Origin: Chrysomallon squamiferum
Taxonomy: Eukaryota; Mollusca; Gastropoda; Neomphalida; Peltospiridae
Direction: 5' to 3'
Assembly: GCA_012295275.1 (NCBI GenBank)
Contig: CM022668.1
Location: forward strand, 852,637 to 916,636
DNA: 64,000 bases
Part shown: positions 11,739 through 44,700 of the stretch, piece by piece
Position numbering within the stretch: position 1 is the first letter of the stretch
Layout of the letters: each line of letters starts with the position of its first letter
The notes under the pieces: model-generated
What the model was told of the DNA's origin: nothing
Databases searched by the model: none
The model's input: the letters and a program-made list of their open reading frames with translations, nothing else
Made by a program: the position numbers and the translations under genes

Positions 11739-13197
11739 AAAATAAAAATAAAAATAAATTTTGAAACCTTTTCTAAGACTGCTTAACAACAATGCTGCAT
11801 TACCCACATTCATGCATACACAATCAATCAACCATTATATATTAGCTAAGAACCTTAGGTGTTCTCATTTTCAAATATTAAACAATTATAAAGTGTAAAT
11901 ATGATCACAACACCAAATCCATAAAAATAACTACAATTTTCAAAATTTAAACAGAGTGAAAATGCTACTTCATGAATGTAAGCATTAAAGGTTAATATAA
12001 GTTGAAAGGAATATTATTAACTAATATATTCTAATATAATTTCTAAACATATGTAAATGTTGCTTTTTTTTAGCACATATTTTACTGCTCCATGCAGTAG
12101 TGTAAATGCAAAGGTAATCAATAAAGGTAAAATGTAAAATAATAATAAAATAACAACCTTCCTAACAAAAAAAAAGAGAAAAAGTAATAAATGCATCTTT
12201 AAAAAATATAAAGACAATAAATACAAAGTTAATATATAAAAATAGAACATTGCTCTCTGAGATTACATCCTCCAAAACCAAATTACTTGATACAGATTTA
12301 TATGTGTGCGTGAACACACATGTACAGGTGTGTGTTTACATTAAAATAATAAAAAAATAACAGCTTTCTATGTTTCAGTGAAAATGCATGACAACATATT
12401 TAGTATATTTCCCGAATGCCTGTAAAATTTTGATCATGGATCAAATTGTGTGTTTGAAATTCATCATAACAGGAAAGAAAGATATGAAATACAAAGAACT
12501 TTGACATTTCTGCAATTAATAAGATAAACAAATGTTTGAAACATGGATTCTTCACCAATCTTACCAAGTTTTAATGTTTTCTTATTTTTCACTACTGGAA
12601 AGAAGTTGAATTAGCCATTACAAAAAGAAGCACCCAATTGTTCCAATGAAAATAAAACTGCAAAGTTAAGAAATTGCAAGTAGTGTAAAAAAAATTGCCA
12701 AAATACGTATTTTCCATAAAAATATATTACTTTTTATGGAAATTTTAGTCTGTATAGGGATTAAATATTGCAATTTAATATATTTATTTATATATAACCT
12801 ATATATATATATATACACAGGCTATTCCTTTCCCAAAAAGAAAAATAATTTTTTCATGATAAATGCATACAAAATACTGATACTAGTCAATAATTGTCAT
12901 AACAGTCATCAAAAAATGTATAGCATTATATGAATCTAGAATAACATATAATGACATCAGAAATTGATAAATATCATTCAACAATTCCAAAAAAATAGTA
13001 AGCACCATTTTTTTCTTAGCCATGAATCAATGTATAAGAAGAAAATAATTTCAAAACATGTCAATTTTTAAGAAACATTCCTTAATGGACCACAAAAACT
13101 TCAACAACAGTTTGTACATAAACTAACCCCTATCAGCTACACTGTCATATGTGCAGTTATAAAAGCAATTCCACTTTGTTCAGTTTACCTTTTTTTT

Positions 13198-13203
13198 TTT
13201 ATT
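13198..13203 (-). terminator. Possible CPS poly(A) signal
   Basis: AATAAA reads on the minus strand about 108 nt beyond the CPS stop codon. It lies in a T-rich run, so it is only a candidate. Confidence 0.3.
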
Positions 13204-13310
13204 ATTATTTTTTTTTTTAAACATGAATTACAAAAATGATTTAATGCAAAGTAATTGTTTTGAGCAGTATTATTATAGAACGTAAAGCTCTATCAGAAAA
13301 TAGATTTGTT

Positions 13311-31147
<17,837 letters not shown>

Positions 31148-31173
31148 TTTGTTAATTTTTGGTATTTATCTAG

Positions 31174-34100
31174 CTGGAAAGAAACAAAATAATAAAGAAA
31201 AAATTATCAATTTATAAACTTAAGAAAGGAAAGAAAGTTTTTGTTTACAAAAAGAACTAAACACTTTTATATATATTTATAAAGAGTCATACATTTGGTT
31301 ATGTACCATAAACATCTACAAAGACAATAAGAGATATATATCATTTTAATTTGTTACTATTTTAAGTACAGATAAATGATATAACTGGAAATAAGATTAA
31401 TAAAGTTTTATAAAAATAATAAAATATAAATGTTCATGATGATTGTAAATAAATTAATTATCTATCCAAACAAATCTGTTTTCTTCTTTACTCATGTTAT
31501 AAAAATAAAACATTTAAAGATCAGTATTAATTTCACTTTAAATATTACATAACAATTTAAATATAAATATAATAGAGACCACCATTTATAGACAGTTGTT
31601 TTTAAATCATGTTCATATATCAGTTTCTTTAACCTGTATTATATTTTTGATAATTATTATTTTTTTGTTTTTAATAATTAATTCAACAAAACTGATGAAA
31701 AAGAGAAGAGTAAATCAACTTCTTATCAAACTTTCAAACATCTTAACTGGTAAATTTGATCACATTGCTCTAATATTAAAACCTTTTTAATGTAATGAAA
31801 TAATATATAAAATATTACACTTCTTTATTTTGAGGGTGTATTTCTTTTCAATTAATGGAAATAAATATTCGGATATTAAATTATTCTATATACAACACTG
31901 ACCATTTGTATAGACTTCTACATGTTTTATTTTAATCTTTATTAATATTAATTAACTTCTTCAACATACAACACTTATTTCATTCTGACTGAGAAAAAAA
32001 ATCCAGTTTGCCATTTAACTCTTTTTTCTTCATCTACATACCATCTAGTCTGTTAAATCAAATCTGGAACTCAACCACAGTAGACAAATTAACAGTTAGT
32101 TTTAATTAATAATTAATTATTATCAAATATTTATAAATCTGACCATTAAACATGTGTAGAGTAAATTAATGTTCATTTTCATCTCTAGCCAAGATGTTAT
32201 TTCAAACAACTAACTGGTGACTGGTATGGTAACTTAACCTAGAAGATTAGTATGTATTATTTTCTATTAATTATTGCTAAATTAACAATTATTTTATTTA
32301 TATATTTGTAATGTAAACTTATCTTACACGTATTTTAATTATCACAAATATATAGGTTCCCAAATTGTGCATTCTGAAATCAGGAAAAAGCCCCCAGACT
32401 TGGTCAGAACCAAGCAAATTTCCGACCTCATTAAGTGATTAACAGTCCCACTACCTGACATTATTTTGCCAAATTGCTGCTGCAGCTTCATTGTACGGTG
32501 CAGATCCATGATTTGCACTTTGTTTCTGGAACTGGTAGACTTTATTATATTGTTTTGCAGTGAAAGTATGCTCCCACCCTGACATGTAATTTATATGTAC
32601 CGTATATTAAAATTCCAAGAGTAACAAGCTTGGGAAGTTCAACCAGTACAATAATATCTGTATGGGGTTTTTTATGGGTTATTTTCTCAGTGGACATGAA
32701 ATTTATGGTGCAGATGTTTATTCTTATGCCAGTTAAATATCTTTCCAGTTAATAATAGATATTTTTGGGATATAGGTGCATTTTCAGTCATTTTTATAAT
32801 GTATATGCTGTTTGTAATATTGTGGACCATCCAGAAGCTTGTGTTAAATAATGTTAAATATATTGTTATAGAACCATATATGTTGTATTTTGTAAATTAT
32901 GTTGCACGCACAGATGTGTATATTATGTGTGTGTGTGTCTATTTGTATTGTAATTTGTACTTTGTTACAGTTGAGATGTCACATGTGATGATATGTGACA
33001 TCTGTTGTATGTAGAAACAGGCATAATCATTATTTGTTGCAGTTCACAGTTAGTTTTATAAAATGAACTCTTGTTAACAGTAAGAGTGCTAATTTACAAA
33101 TTAATAAAACACTTCAAAACAAACACAATTAAAGTTTTATGTTTTCAAACTATTTCAGTCATATCAGTTTAATATTTTATAATGCTTACTGCATATGTTT
33201 TTGTTTATTTTATTTTTGTTTCCTTCATAATTATGTAAACATGCAACTGCTGTTACATTGTCTGTGTTACTAAGCTGGATGCCATTTCAGATTAAATCTT
33301 TTCTGGATATGATCTATGTAATTATAGGCTACAGATGTTCCACATTATAAATATAATTCATGCAACTGTAATTGAACATTTGTCAACACTTTTACAGTTA
33401 GCACAGTGTTAATCTTAAAACACAAAAGTTAGGCAGTTAAAACCTTGATCATAAAACACTGATCACAATTAACAACTTACTTTTTATTTACTTTAATATT
33501 TTATAAATTTTGTTTTCATCTTGCTGAACTTATTTTTATTTACTTAGGGTTTTTTTAGGTTTTTTTTATCCTTCCAAAGAAGATTGATATTTTTGATGTC
33601 TCTAAAATGGCTTTTTGGACTAATTTTTAAATAAATATGGTCAAAAGTGAGATACTCCCTACCATCCATATGACAGTATTATGAGTATGTTAATATCTAT
33701 CACAAAGAAAATATATCCCTAGAAATTTTGAAAGATAATTTACTGTTAATTCCCACTCCTTTTTTACGTCTGATAAATTTATATATCGAACTAATTGAAA
33801 GACTACAATAAATACATGACATCCCCAAAGAGGCCTCAAATTAATAGACCGAATTCCTACAAAACAATATTTTTACAAATTTTTTATTACTTACGTTATA
33901 CTCCAGCCGCTACATATAAATGACGAAGAACCAGTCAAGAATTAATCACTGTTACAAGACTTGCAATATTTTCTGTATAGACATTTTATACGTAAGAAAA
34001 AAGAATGATGTCGTTAGAAAACATTATCCAAAAGAACATTACCTGTTTATTAATCACACAGACATAACAACAGCAATATTTAATACTCACGACAGTTATG

Positions 34101-34267
34101 CTTACTAAAACATGTGACCATTCATGTCAGCAGACAAACATTAACATGTGGCGCTTATGACTCGAATACAAAATTATTAATAAACTAGTTTCTGTTCGGT
34201 GATTATGTTATGTTAATATGGTTTTTAATGAGTTTCTTTCAAATATTAACATAGTAGACTAACTTAC
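31174..34267. other. Probable CPS 5' intron
   Basis: AT-rich sequence without recognisable exons lies between the acceptor at 31174 and the strong minus-strand donor at 34267. Short open frames here have no protein-like features. Confidence 0.5.
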
Positions 34268-34450
34268 CACCTTTTGGGGGGATACACCGGATGATCGACA
34301 CGTATGACCGAAATATAAAACGATTTCGGTTTTGTTTTGTTTCAGTGATGCAATACAACGGTAATCGGCAATCCTGAATCCATGAATAATCAGAACATCA
34401 TCCACTTTTCGGAAAACATCGGTTTATGCCGGAACATTTAATAAGTAATC
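34268..34450 (-). promoter_or_regulatory. CPS1: Candidate CPS 5' untranslated exon and promoter
   Basis: On the minus strand a strong donor (GGTG then gtaagtt) ends a patch richer in CG than the surrounding DNA. The patch lies upstream of the CPS start and opposite the NPEPPS gene. The transcription start is not visible and the right boundary is a guess. Confidence 0.4.
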
Positions 34451-34675
34451 AATAGAACTCGACAAAGGCGTATCTTTTAGGAAACTAAAGAAGCCAAAGC
34501 TTCACGATCCCTAAAGCGACTTTAGTTGTTATTGATTCAGAATTGTAAACCAAATCGCATATGTCGTGGTTAAATTTTAAAAAGATTTATACATTATACT
34601 TTATAAGTTTATAGTGATCAGTCATCGAACAAACCGACTTAAGAATATAACAGAGGTTAACATGATCTCGTTGCA

Positions 34676-34736
34676 GCTTGCGAAGGGTCCCGAACAGTTC
34701 TAGCTTCAGGGCCTCAAAATTGTAGGTCCGCCACTG
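34676..34736 (-). mobile_element. Possible hAT-type transposon terminus
   Basis: Read on the minus strand from 34736 it begins CAGTGGCGGACCTAC and continues TTTTGAGGCCC, the look of a hAT-family end. The partner end was not found, so this is a remnant at best. Confidence 0.3.
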
Positions 34737-35128
34737 GAACTAGATATACACTCTAATTATTATTTCACTTTGCGTATTCTGCGTCGTCGACAAACGTAAA
34801 AAGCCCCTAGATTATAGACCCGTTATAAATGCATTTTAGTTTCTTGTCGTAATATTAAAATTTAAAAATAATTGTCACGAAAAGGTAAATATTGCTAATT
34901 ACTAACAATTTTCAATCATTTTTATGGTTGGTGAGGAGTGCACGGGGAAATGATTGTGCCAACAGATAATTATATGGTGAAAAAAAAGGTTACTATAAAG
35001 TAAAAGGGTACTCTTAAGATTGGAGGGGAAATCTTTTTACACTTAGAAGAAAGATATATGTACTTCTGAATATCATAAATGCACTAACATTAACAATAAA
35101 AACTGTTGAAAGATTTCGTTCGTTTTAA

Positions 35129-35130
<2 letters not shown>

Positions 35131-35179
<49 letters not shown>
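35131..35179. repeat. (TTA)n microsatellite
   Basis: About 16 uninterrupted TTA units between the two divergent genes. Confidence 0.97.
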
Positions 35180-35239
35180 GTGTTAATTTGTTAATTTTAT
35201 TTCTTTTATTGGTGGAACCTTTGCTCGGAATACAAAATT

Positions 35240-35742
35240 AAAAATAAAAATAATAATAAAACCCTGGAAATTAACAATAACAAAGACAGCGTCTGCGACC
35301 GATTCTTTTACAACTGAATCGCCCCGTTATATACATTTTCAGGTAGATAGTGCAATGTGAGGGGAAACAGTCGTTACAGTGAAAATCTTGTTTTCACACG
35401 TTTGATTTATTCTTGTCGTGCGATTTTTGGATGTATTTTTTAAAATTACTTTCTTCTCTGATTCATTTTTTTTAAAGAAAATGATTTTAAATATTCATAT
35501 TTGAAAATAATATAATATGAAACTTAACTTTTCTCGCTTTTTCACAGTTTAAGAGAAAAATATGTGCAATAGTAGTTGAATTACTAAAAAAAATAGTACT
35601 ATAAGACTGAGTATGGAATTTGACTTGAAATTCAGTGTTTGAAACTGAATCCTAAATATCAACAAAATTAAAAATAACAACAAAATATGTATTTATGTTT
35701 GCTTATTCAAAAAACCAGTATATCTTTTTCGAATATTTACAG
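35240..35742 (+). promoter_or_regulatory. NPEPPS: Candidate NPEPPS upstream region
   Basis: A CG-richer patch at about 35285-35400 with a possible donor after 35340 (tttcag then gtagat) could hold the untranslated first exon. An acceptor (atatttacag) ends at 35742, 29 nt before the ATG, which shows that an intron interrupts the 5' leader. The transcription start is not seen. Confidence 0.35.
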
Positions 35743-35771
35743 AAACATTTGGTACTTTTATCGAGTATAAA

Positions 35772-38700
35772 ATGCCTGAAAAGAAACCTTTTGCAAGATT
35801 ACCTACCGATGTTGTACCAACAAATTACAACATCAGGCTGAAGCCGGACCTTAAAACATTCACATTTGATGGCTGGGAAGAAATTGATGTCCAGGTAAAG
35901 TATTTGTATGAAATTTAGTTTAGTTGTACTCCCATAATATTAATAATGTTTGAAATGATTCGAAAATGTTAATGGGTCATTCCGTGTCAAATCACCCAAA
36001 AAAAAAAGAAATTTAAACCCGACCGTCTCAGATTTTTATGAAACTTGGTATACTTGTTGACTGGGATCCCACAGCACCAAATCTGAAATATTTGCCCAAT
36101 CAGACCAGTGGTGTGGGAGATACGGCCCATGGAATATTGAGATTTTTGCCAAAAATGGGTGTGACCACCAACCTTAGAACCCTCATATCTCAGGAACTAC
36201 TTGGCCAATCTTCATAAAATTGGTATTGTTAGAAAGGCAAAATGACAAGGATACCAAATCTGCCATTTTTGTTTAGTTTGGAAAATATTGGAGTACCTTG
36301 ACCTTTTGACCTTTGCTATGACCTTGAAATTGACCGTGTGGATCACGTGATCTTGAGATGACCTTTATTGAAATTTAATCTCCCACATGTTAACTAAAAC
36401 ATATAAAAGTTTCCTGGGTGTAATATTTTTTGTTTAGCCACAATATAGATTTAAAAAATGCACATACATGAAAATAACACGTTTTCAGCCATTAACATCT
36501 GATTAACTAAAAATCTGAGACGGTCGGGTTTAAACCATTGGGTGATTTGACATGGAATGACCCTAATGTAAAAAATTTATGTGCTTGGATCTTGTAGTTA
36601 TTATTAAATCATATGTAAATGTGGTAGCATGTATTCAGTTTTGTCACCTGGAAATAATAGTTCAGTTAGAAAATAGCTGATTATTTATTCTAAGTTTATG
36701 CTATGAGTCTGACATTCACATTCACGTGACATTGTTATTTGTTATTTACAAAATGTACTTTTGTTTAGGTCAAAACTGCTACAAGTTCAGTGATACTGAA
36801 TTCTGCCAACATTAACATTTTAAATGCAACTTTCCAAGAGGGAGGTAATCAAAATAGTTTTGGTACAATCCACTGTCTGTGTGTTTGTGTTTGTATGGTT
36901 TTTTTTTTTTTTGTAAAAAGATAATGATAAAATTTGTCTGTAACTTTTTGCAGTTACCACATCATGTATAATTTATATATATATATACATATTAATTATT
37001 ACAGATGACCTTTCATTTGTTCAAAAAATACCTTGCAGTTTATTATAAGATTATATAACAGAATTAAGTGCTGACAGAATATATGAAATAACACATAAAC
37101 TATATTTTCATAAATATCCTCATATATAAACAAGTTTTTCTTCAACTAAAAATGGAGCATTTACTCAACTTTGTGTTGTACAGAATATGTTTTTCAACCT
37201 CTTTGTAGTTTTTACTATGTCCAGCAGGATCATAATATGGTGTAGCTGTCTTCACAAGTGCCTTGTATATAATTTTCAATTTAGGTGGAGGAGATAGCAG
37301 TTTGAAGGGTGAAATATCATATCAAAAAGATGATGAAAAAGTTACCTTTACCTTTTCACAACTACTGCAGGTTTCTACTTTAATTTTAATTTTTATTTCA
37401 TTGTATTAAAAGAAAGTACCGTCTGCATGGCTCCTAAAAAAATTTAAATTACTAATTAAATTCATAACTTACAGAAATCAATTAATATCATTAGTTTTCA
37501 TAATACACTTTGTAAAACTATAATGACTGTTAACTAATTAATGTTTTGCTTTATTATGTTTCCAACATATTTTTCATTTATTTATTTAAATAAAGACAGT
37601 TGTTAAAGATGAAAAAATCTGGCAAAATAACAAACACTTTGATTTGTAACAATTATAAGTTTATAAATATATTAATACTAATTGTAATAATAAACCTGTT
37701 TTGCAGATTTACATGTTTGAAGAATATCTCAAATGATAGATCAAACTGAATTTTTAAATATTTTTGAAAGGTTTGTACAGTAGACCATGTGAAAAAGAAA
37801 TATTACCAAATTGAAAAAATTAATTCATTTGTTTGTTTTTTCAGCCTGGAACTGGTATTTTGAAGCTATCATTTACTGGAGAACTCAATGACAAAATGAA
37901 AGGTTTCTACAGAAGCAAGTATAAGACTTCTGAAGGAGAGGATTGCTATGCAGCTGTTACACAGTTTGAGGTGATCTATATTAATTTTAGCACTGAGTTA
38001 GATTTAGTGTTTTTCTGTAATCTCCAATGATATGTTGCCATCACCACAAAAACTGACAAAAATCTGTTATAAATTGTTACTGAATTTATAAAATAATATT
38101 TACCAAGCAAAACTGTAATAACATATAATGTAATAAGTTGAGATTATCAAAGGTGTTATTAATGTATTTTGTGTTGATACTTTTTGTTATTAGGTACAAA
38201 AAAATACATTTTATATGTTTTACACACACATTTTAGCAGCAGGTGTGTAATGGGATAGAAATCACAGATCTTTTGCTTTTTAAATTGTTGATGAATAAAC
38301 TTAAGAATCATGTTGATTAAAGACTTTACACTTTTGACCCAACAAGGTGTGTATGTTTGGAGAGGGTACGCAAGAATAAAACACTTTTTACAACATTAAG
38401 CTATGTAAAAACTTGTGACTGAAGTTTGCCATTTTCAATAATGTGAATACCATTGTCGTGTTTGCTTCATCCTTTGTCCTCATAATATCTGTTTCAGTGA
38501 GTGCTGATTGTTATTTTGCTATTAAAAACATTTATAAATTAAAGTATACTAGCCACTTTAAACTATATTATAGATGCATCTTTAAGTATTCAACCCATTT
38601 TTTATTTATTACTGAAAAAATGAGTTGTTTGAGAATTTTTTAATGAATTTTGTGTATGATTTTTAGTCAAATTTTGTGAAATGATTTTTTTTGGACATTT

Positions 38701-41700
38701 CAAACCAAAAAAAAATGTTTTTGTGTTCATTTCAGTTAAGAATGATAGTTAATGAGAACAAAAAGTACCTATTGCAGTACAGGTTGTATCTAGGCTGTAT
38801 TTATAAATTACATCTGACTGGTTTTTCTATCCCACCTCATGTATTATTCTTTATTTATTTTTTTTCACTTTTAGGCAACTGATGCTAGACAGGCTTTTCC
38901 TTGCTGGGATGAGCCGGCAATAAAAGCAACATTTAACATTACCTTGGTGGTTCCAAAAAATAAAGTGGCACTTTCAAACATGGTAGGTTTGCATGAAGAC
39001 TGCTTTTTTAAAAACAATCTTTATTTCATTTAATAGATATTATCTTTTTCAAAGATTGAATGGTGTTATCTGTTTATAGGATCAATAGAAGTTTCAATGT
39101 GTGTTTCTGCACACATATAAAAACTATTCTCTTTACAGTTTTTAATTTTGGTGGGATTTCAAACATCCTTTTAAGAACATTAACAAAAATAGTCTTCTTA
39201 TGAATACAATTATGATCTATAGAATAACAATTTTGAAAGATTGTATTGATTGTGTCTAGATTAGTGTTTACAAATGGGGTGTACTCCATGCAAAATAAAT
39301 AAATTATTAAATAAAATATGACTTGAGAGATTAGGGTAGGGACAGCCACAAAAACATTTGAAACCACTGGTTTATTTTGTCATGATTTGGATTATTTGTT
39401 AGTAATCAATTCTAATTTATGGGTTAAACACTTTATCCTTAGTAAATCAGTTTATTTATTATTCAAAACTTTTATTTAATTTATAATTACACTATTGTCT
39501 AACCTCAGAAATAAAAAATATCGTCTGGAAGCTAATGGTGTAATTTCTAAATATTTGGATGTCATGTAACTTGAATCTCTAGACTGTATCAATTACAGAA
39601 TTTTTTTTTTTTTCAGCCAGTGAAATCAGAAGGCACTGATAAAGACTCTGAATATCGTGTAGTAACTTATGAACGTACACCCATCATGTCAACCTATCTG
39701 ATTGCATTCATAGTAGGTGACTATGACTACTTAGAAGGTAAAGATGCTGATGGAGTTGTTGTTCGTGTCTACACACCAGTAGGAAAAAAAGAACAGGGAC
39801 AGTTTGCCCTTGATGTAAGTCTATTTGATAGAAAAGATTTTATTTTTTAAATAATGATTATGGAAACTGTATGTTTGTCCCTTATTTTACGATTTATTTG
39901 AAAAAAATCATGAAGAACATATCTGATTATTAGTATCATATTTACATTTGTATACAATTTTCAGATGATCTGATTGACTGTTTTTATTTACAGTTGATTG
40001 CAATTTTTCTCTGTCTTGGATATTATCATGAAACTAACAGTTATGCATAACACGGTCATGAGATCACATAAATTGAATGCTTAAATGTTGGCATTTACCA
40101 GTGACAGCAAATAGTATATCAAAAAAGTAATCCACAACAACTGGCCAGGGTTTTTCACAGGAGAAATTAACAAATTTAATTGTTATATATATATTTTTTT
40201 CTAAACGCTGAAGATTGAAGCAGTATGAATATTTTTTCGCCCCTACAGTAAAAAAAAAAAAAAAAAAAAAAAATGCTTTAGTTGTTGCTCTTTCTCTAAT
40301 TTTGTTTATTTAATTGATTAATAAATAAATAAATTTAATTTTCCAAATACTTTTTTTTTTCTTTTCTGATTACATTTTAATTTCATTTACTGTTAAGTAC
40401 TTGACATTTGTTTTTGTAATTTCATTATTAGTATTTTTATGAACGGAAAATAGTCAAAATCAGTTGATAATTTTATTAGTTTATTATTTGGATTTAATTC
40501 ATTTAATATTATGAAGGCTTACAATTTATTGTAATATACACACAGAGAAGCTGATTATACATATAACTAGTTCCATATTTTATTCATAATTTTAAAAATA
40601 TTGTTTTAGGTTGCAGTGAAAACACTTCCTTTTTACAAGAATTATTTTGGAATTGCCTACCCTCTTCCTAAAATGGATCTAATAGCTTTAGCAGATTTTG
40701 CTGCAGGTAAGTTATAAGAAATCTTTGTTTTAACTGTCTGATTTTAATTGAGAAGTATTATGTTACCTTTTTATATTTCTGGAATTATAATTTAATTTCC
40801 CAAAAAGGTTTCTCTTGTTATATTGTTTCTAATATTTTCTATCATTATATCTAAAGTGCTTCAATCACATTATAATTTATGATATAATATTATTTATTTA
40901 ATATAGCTTATTTTAAATTTCTTAAACAGTTTTTTGTCTAAATAATATTTCTGTTAAGGTGCTATGGAAAACTGGGGGTTAGTGACATACCGAGAAACAG
41001 CACTGCTTGTTGATCCAGAACATTCCTCAGCCAAGATAAAGCAGTGGGTGGCACTGGTAGTTGGCCACGAACTGGCACATCAGTGGTTTGGAAACCTTGT
41101 CACAATGGTACAGAGTTTGTGCTATTTGATTTTCTACTAGTAAAAATGATTATCCTGCATAAATCTCTCAAGTCTTTAATTAGAACATACTTCAAATAAA
41201 GCTTTCAGGCAAAATCCACTTCAGCAGATACACGTTTTACGGTCAGTGTGTTGCCAAATAATAAACTGTCCTTGACTAATAACATAAGTCATATTTTATC
41301 TTCTATATTTGGGAAATAAATACAGTAGGTCATATTTTGTCAGTATAATTACAGCTAATGCATAATGTAAAATTATTAAGGAATGGTGGACTCACCTGTG
41401 GCTGAATGAGGGCTTTGCATCATGGATTGAGTACCTTTGTGTGGACCAGTGTTTTCCAGAGTATGACATCTGGACACAGTTTGTTAATCAGGATTTAGGG
41501 CGAGCTTTAGAGCTTGATGCACTTCACAACAGTCACCCCATTGAGGTAATTCTGTTTAATACTCATTTATATTCAATTTTTAAAAATGGAAACAAATTGT
41601 CCAGTAACTGGAAGTTTAGAATATCTTGTTACAATATTATTTCAAGTTTAAGTGCTTTTATTTTCATTCTTTTGTTTTCTTCAGGTTCCTGTAGGGCACC

Positions 41701-44700
41701 CTTCAGAAGTTGATGAAATCTTTGATGCCATCTCATACAGCAAGGGCTCTTCTGTCATCAGAATGCTCTATGACTTTATTGGTGATAAGGTATGTGTATA
41801 TATTTATCTTTTATTCTTGTATTGTAATAAGAATTCCTTCTCATTCCAAATACAATCTTTGTAAGTTATTTAACAGGAAAGAATGCTCTATGACTTTCAT
41901 TCCAAATACAATCTTTGTAAGTTATTTAACAGGAAAGAATGCTCTATGACTTTATTGGTGATAAGGTATGTGTATATATTTATCTTTTATTCTTGTATTG
42001 TAATAAGAATTCCTTCTCATTCCAAATACAATCTTTGTAAGTTATTTAACAGGAAAGATCATGTTATACAGTAGTTTGACATTTTATTACCATACTGTAC
42101 TGTATTTTATGCAGTTTACATTATAGCCACACATTACTTCAAACATTTATGGTAAATGCCCAACAGTTTATACAGGTTTTTATGAAGTGGTCACATGTTA
42201 ATTACTAATTAATTGTGGTGTTTTTGTATTTATATGTAATATATCTAAAAAGACACTTTTTTTAGTTTATTTCTGATTTTTTAATTATTTACTGTTGTAC
42301 TTGCTATTTCCTTTTTCTTACAATTTGGGTCAGAAACAGTGCAGCCAAACCTTCACATGTTCAGTTGTGAAGTCATTCTGTGAAAAACTGACATTTTCAT
42401 ACAAACCCAAGTACTGCTAGTACTGATATGCATGCACAGTTTTGAGGATGTGACACACATTCTTAAATACAATGCTGGTTGTCCAAAATACAATAAAACA
42501 TCATACTAACAGAAGTGGCTTATTGATTATGTGAAATTGATAAGAAAATTCATATGCAATTAAAGCCATTGTAGTAGAAAAAAAGGTAGCAGGTTATATG
42601 CCACAACACTTGTAGTTAACCTACTTTTCTTACAGCAAGTGCAGAAATAAAACACAGATTATTTATTAGTTCATAGTTCTTAAATTGGAATTTTCTTTTA
42701 TACAGAGGAATCTGTCTTTGTCAAATAACATTATTTTTATTTTTTTTTAAATCTATTAGTAATTTTTTTTACAAGCCTTATAAGTTTGTGATCTATCTGT
42801 TATTTTATTTTTATTGGTTACATTTTAGTCCCAGTTTTAAATTTGTTCAGTTAATAATTTCAGGACTTCAGGGCAGGTATGAATGCTTATTTGACCAAGC
42901 ATCAATATAAAAATGCTTGCACTGAAGATCTCTGGAATGCACTGGAGGAGGCAAGTAAGAAACCAGTAGCAGCTATGATGACAACATGGACAAAACAGAT
43001 GGGGTTTCCAGTATTGAAGGTGAATGAATCATTAATTCTTAATAAATTATCATTATTATTACTATTATTATTATTTTATTATTATTTTTTTTTTTTAAAT
43101 CATTATTTTCATTTAAGGTCATTCTTTCTTTCTAGATCTGATATTTGGAAATCTAATTCATTCATATAATGCTTATGAAAATTGAGAAATCCATAGAAAG
43201 AATTGAAATGGAAGAAATATTTTATAATTTCTAGAGCTGTTCTTTGTTTTAAGTTATACAACTAAAATAAACCAATGAAGATGCATCATTTCAGTCTTCT
43301 TAATTATTTGTCATTTTTTTACAAAGTACAGTTTATCTTCATGGTTAAATATCAGTATTTATGTTAACAGGTTACTGCTTCCCAGGAAGGTGATAAAAGA
43401 ATTCTTAATATATCTCAGCAGAAATTCTGTGCTGATGGAATTTTGCCACCTGGTTAGTTTTCCATTCATTATGAAAGAAAAAATCAATTACCTGAAAATG
43501 GTGCATATAAATAATAATTAGGAAAAGTTCTTCACAGATATTTGTGAATGGAGCAGTAATTAATTATACCTTATTTTAGATTTAGTAGTTCAAATCTGTA
43601 AACATTTTAATTAAAATTGTATTCATTAGTTTAATAATTTTTTTAAAATTATTATTGGATTATAATTTGTTACTGTTATACAGAAAATTGGTTTCACCTA
43701 TAATAATAACTATTAATTTTTATAATTAATTGAAATGTTTTCATTTTTTCATTTTGATTACAAAGTGAAGTGCCAATATTTTGTTGTAATGGTGTTACAG
43801 ATTGTACCTCAAAGTGGATGGTGCCAGTCAGTGTAATTACAGCAAAGAGTCCACAAAAACCTGTCAAGACAATCATTCTTGAAGACACTTCAACTGTTGT
43901 CACTTTAGATGGAATTGATGCCAAAGACTGGATTAAGGTATACTTAATTAAAAAACATAAACATTACGTTGCTATTATTATAACATGATAGAGATGATAA
44001 AATTTGTTGTGAGAAATAGAATTTTTTTTATTTATTTAGACATGATCTCTTATGTATAGTTTTTATATTTCAGAAGGTTTATATTCTCTTTGTGTCTAGG
44101 AATCAAACCAACATCATTCCTTTTGTTTACTTTTGTCAGTTAACAAACAAAAATGAGTTTACAGTGATTATTATTATGTTTCAGATTAATGCAGGAACAG
44201 TTGGTGTGTATCGAGTCCAGTATACATCGGAAATGTTGGATTTGCTCATTCCTGCCATTCAGGACCAAACTCTGCCTCCTCGAGATCGTCTTGGACTACA
44301 GAGTGATTTGTTTGCTTTAGTAAGTTTTCTAAAGATTAATATACAATAAACATTATTCTCATTTTCAAATCAGTGTAAATAATATGCAAACAATAATTGA
44401 ACGTCAAAAAAGGTGGTAAGCATCATTTTTTAACAAAACTAATCATTTAACATAATTCTGCTCTAACAAGATTTGAGGTAATAAAAAAAAAAAAAATTAA
44501 TTCCATGTTTCCAAATGCTGTAATAAATTTAATTTATATGTGATATTTATAATTTTGCACCACTTGTTTGAATGTATTTATTAATTTTTTTATTTATTGA
44601 GTATCAGTTAAATAGAATCCTGTTAAGCATTACTTTAGTGTTAATTACAATCATTGCATCTAGAACACATTTTTTAATATACTAATAAAAATACTAGTAT

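Larger units (their letters stand above)
10991..13310. other. AT-rich intergenic stretch
   Basis: Apart from the hairpin at 11678-11738 and short AT repeats (for example near 12791-12815), nothing could be supported. The right end holds the 3' untranslated region of the CPS gene. Confidence 0.5.

Noticed and set aside
39074-39367. 97-codon minus-strand open frame in an NPEPPS intron
   Set aside because: No domain or splice context; low-complexity hydrophobic composition expected of AT-rich DNA.
43694-43924. Minus-strand open frame over NPEPPS exon 13
   Set aside because: It is the antisense of a coding exon. Its similarity to 46253-46415 is explained by the inverted exon copy.
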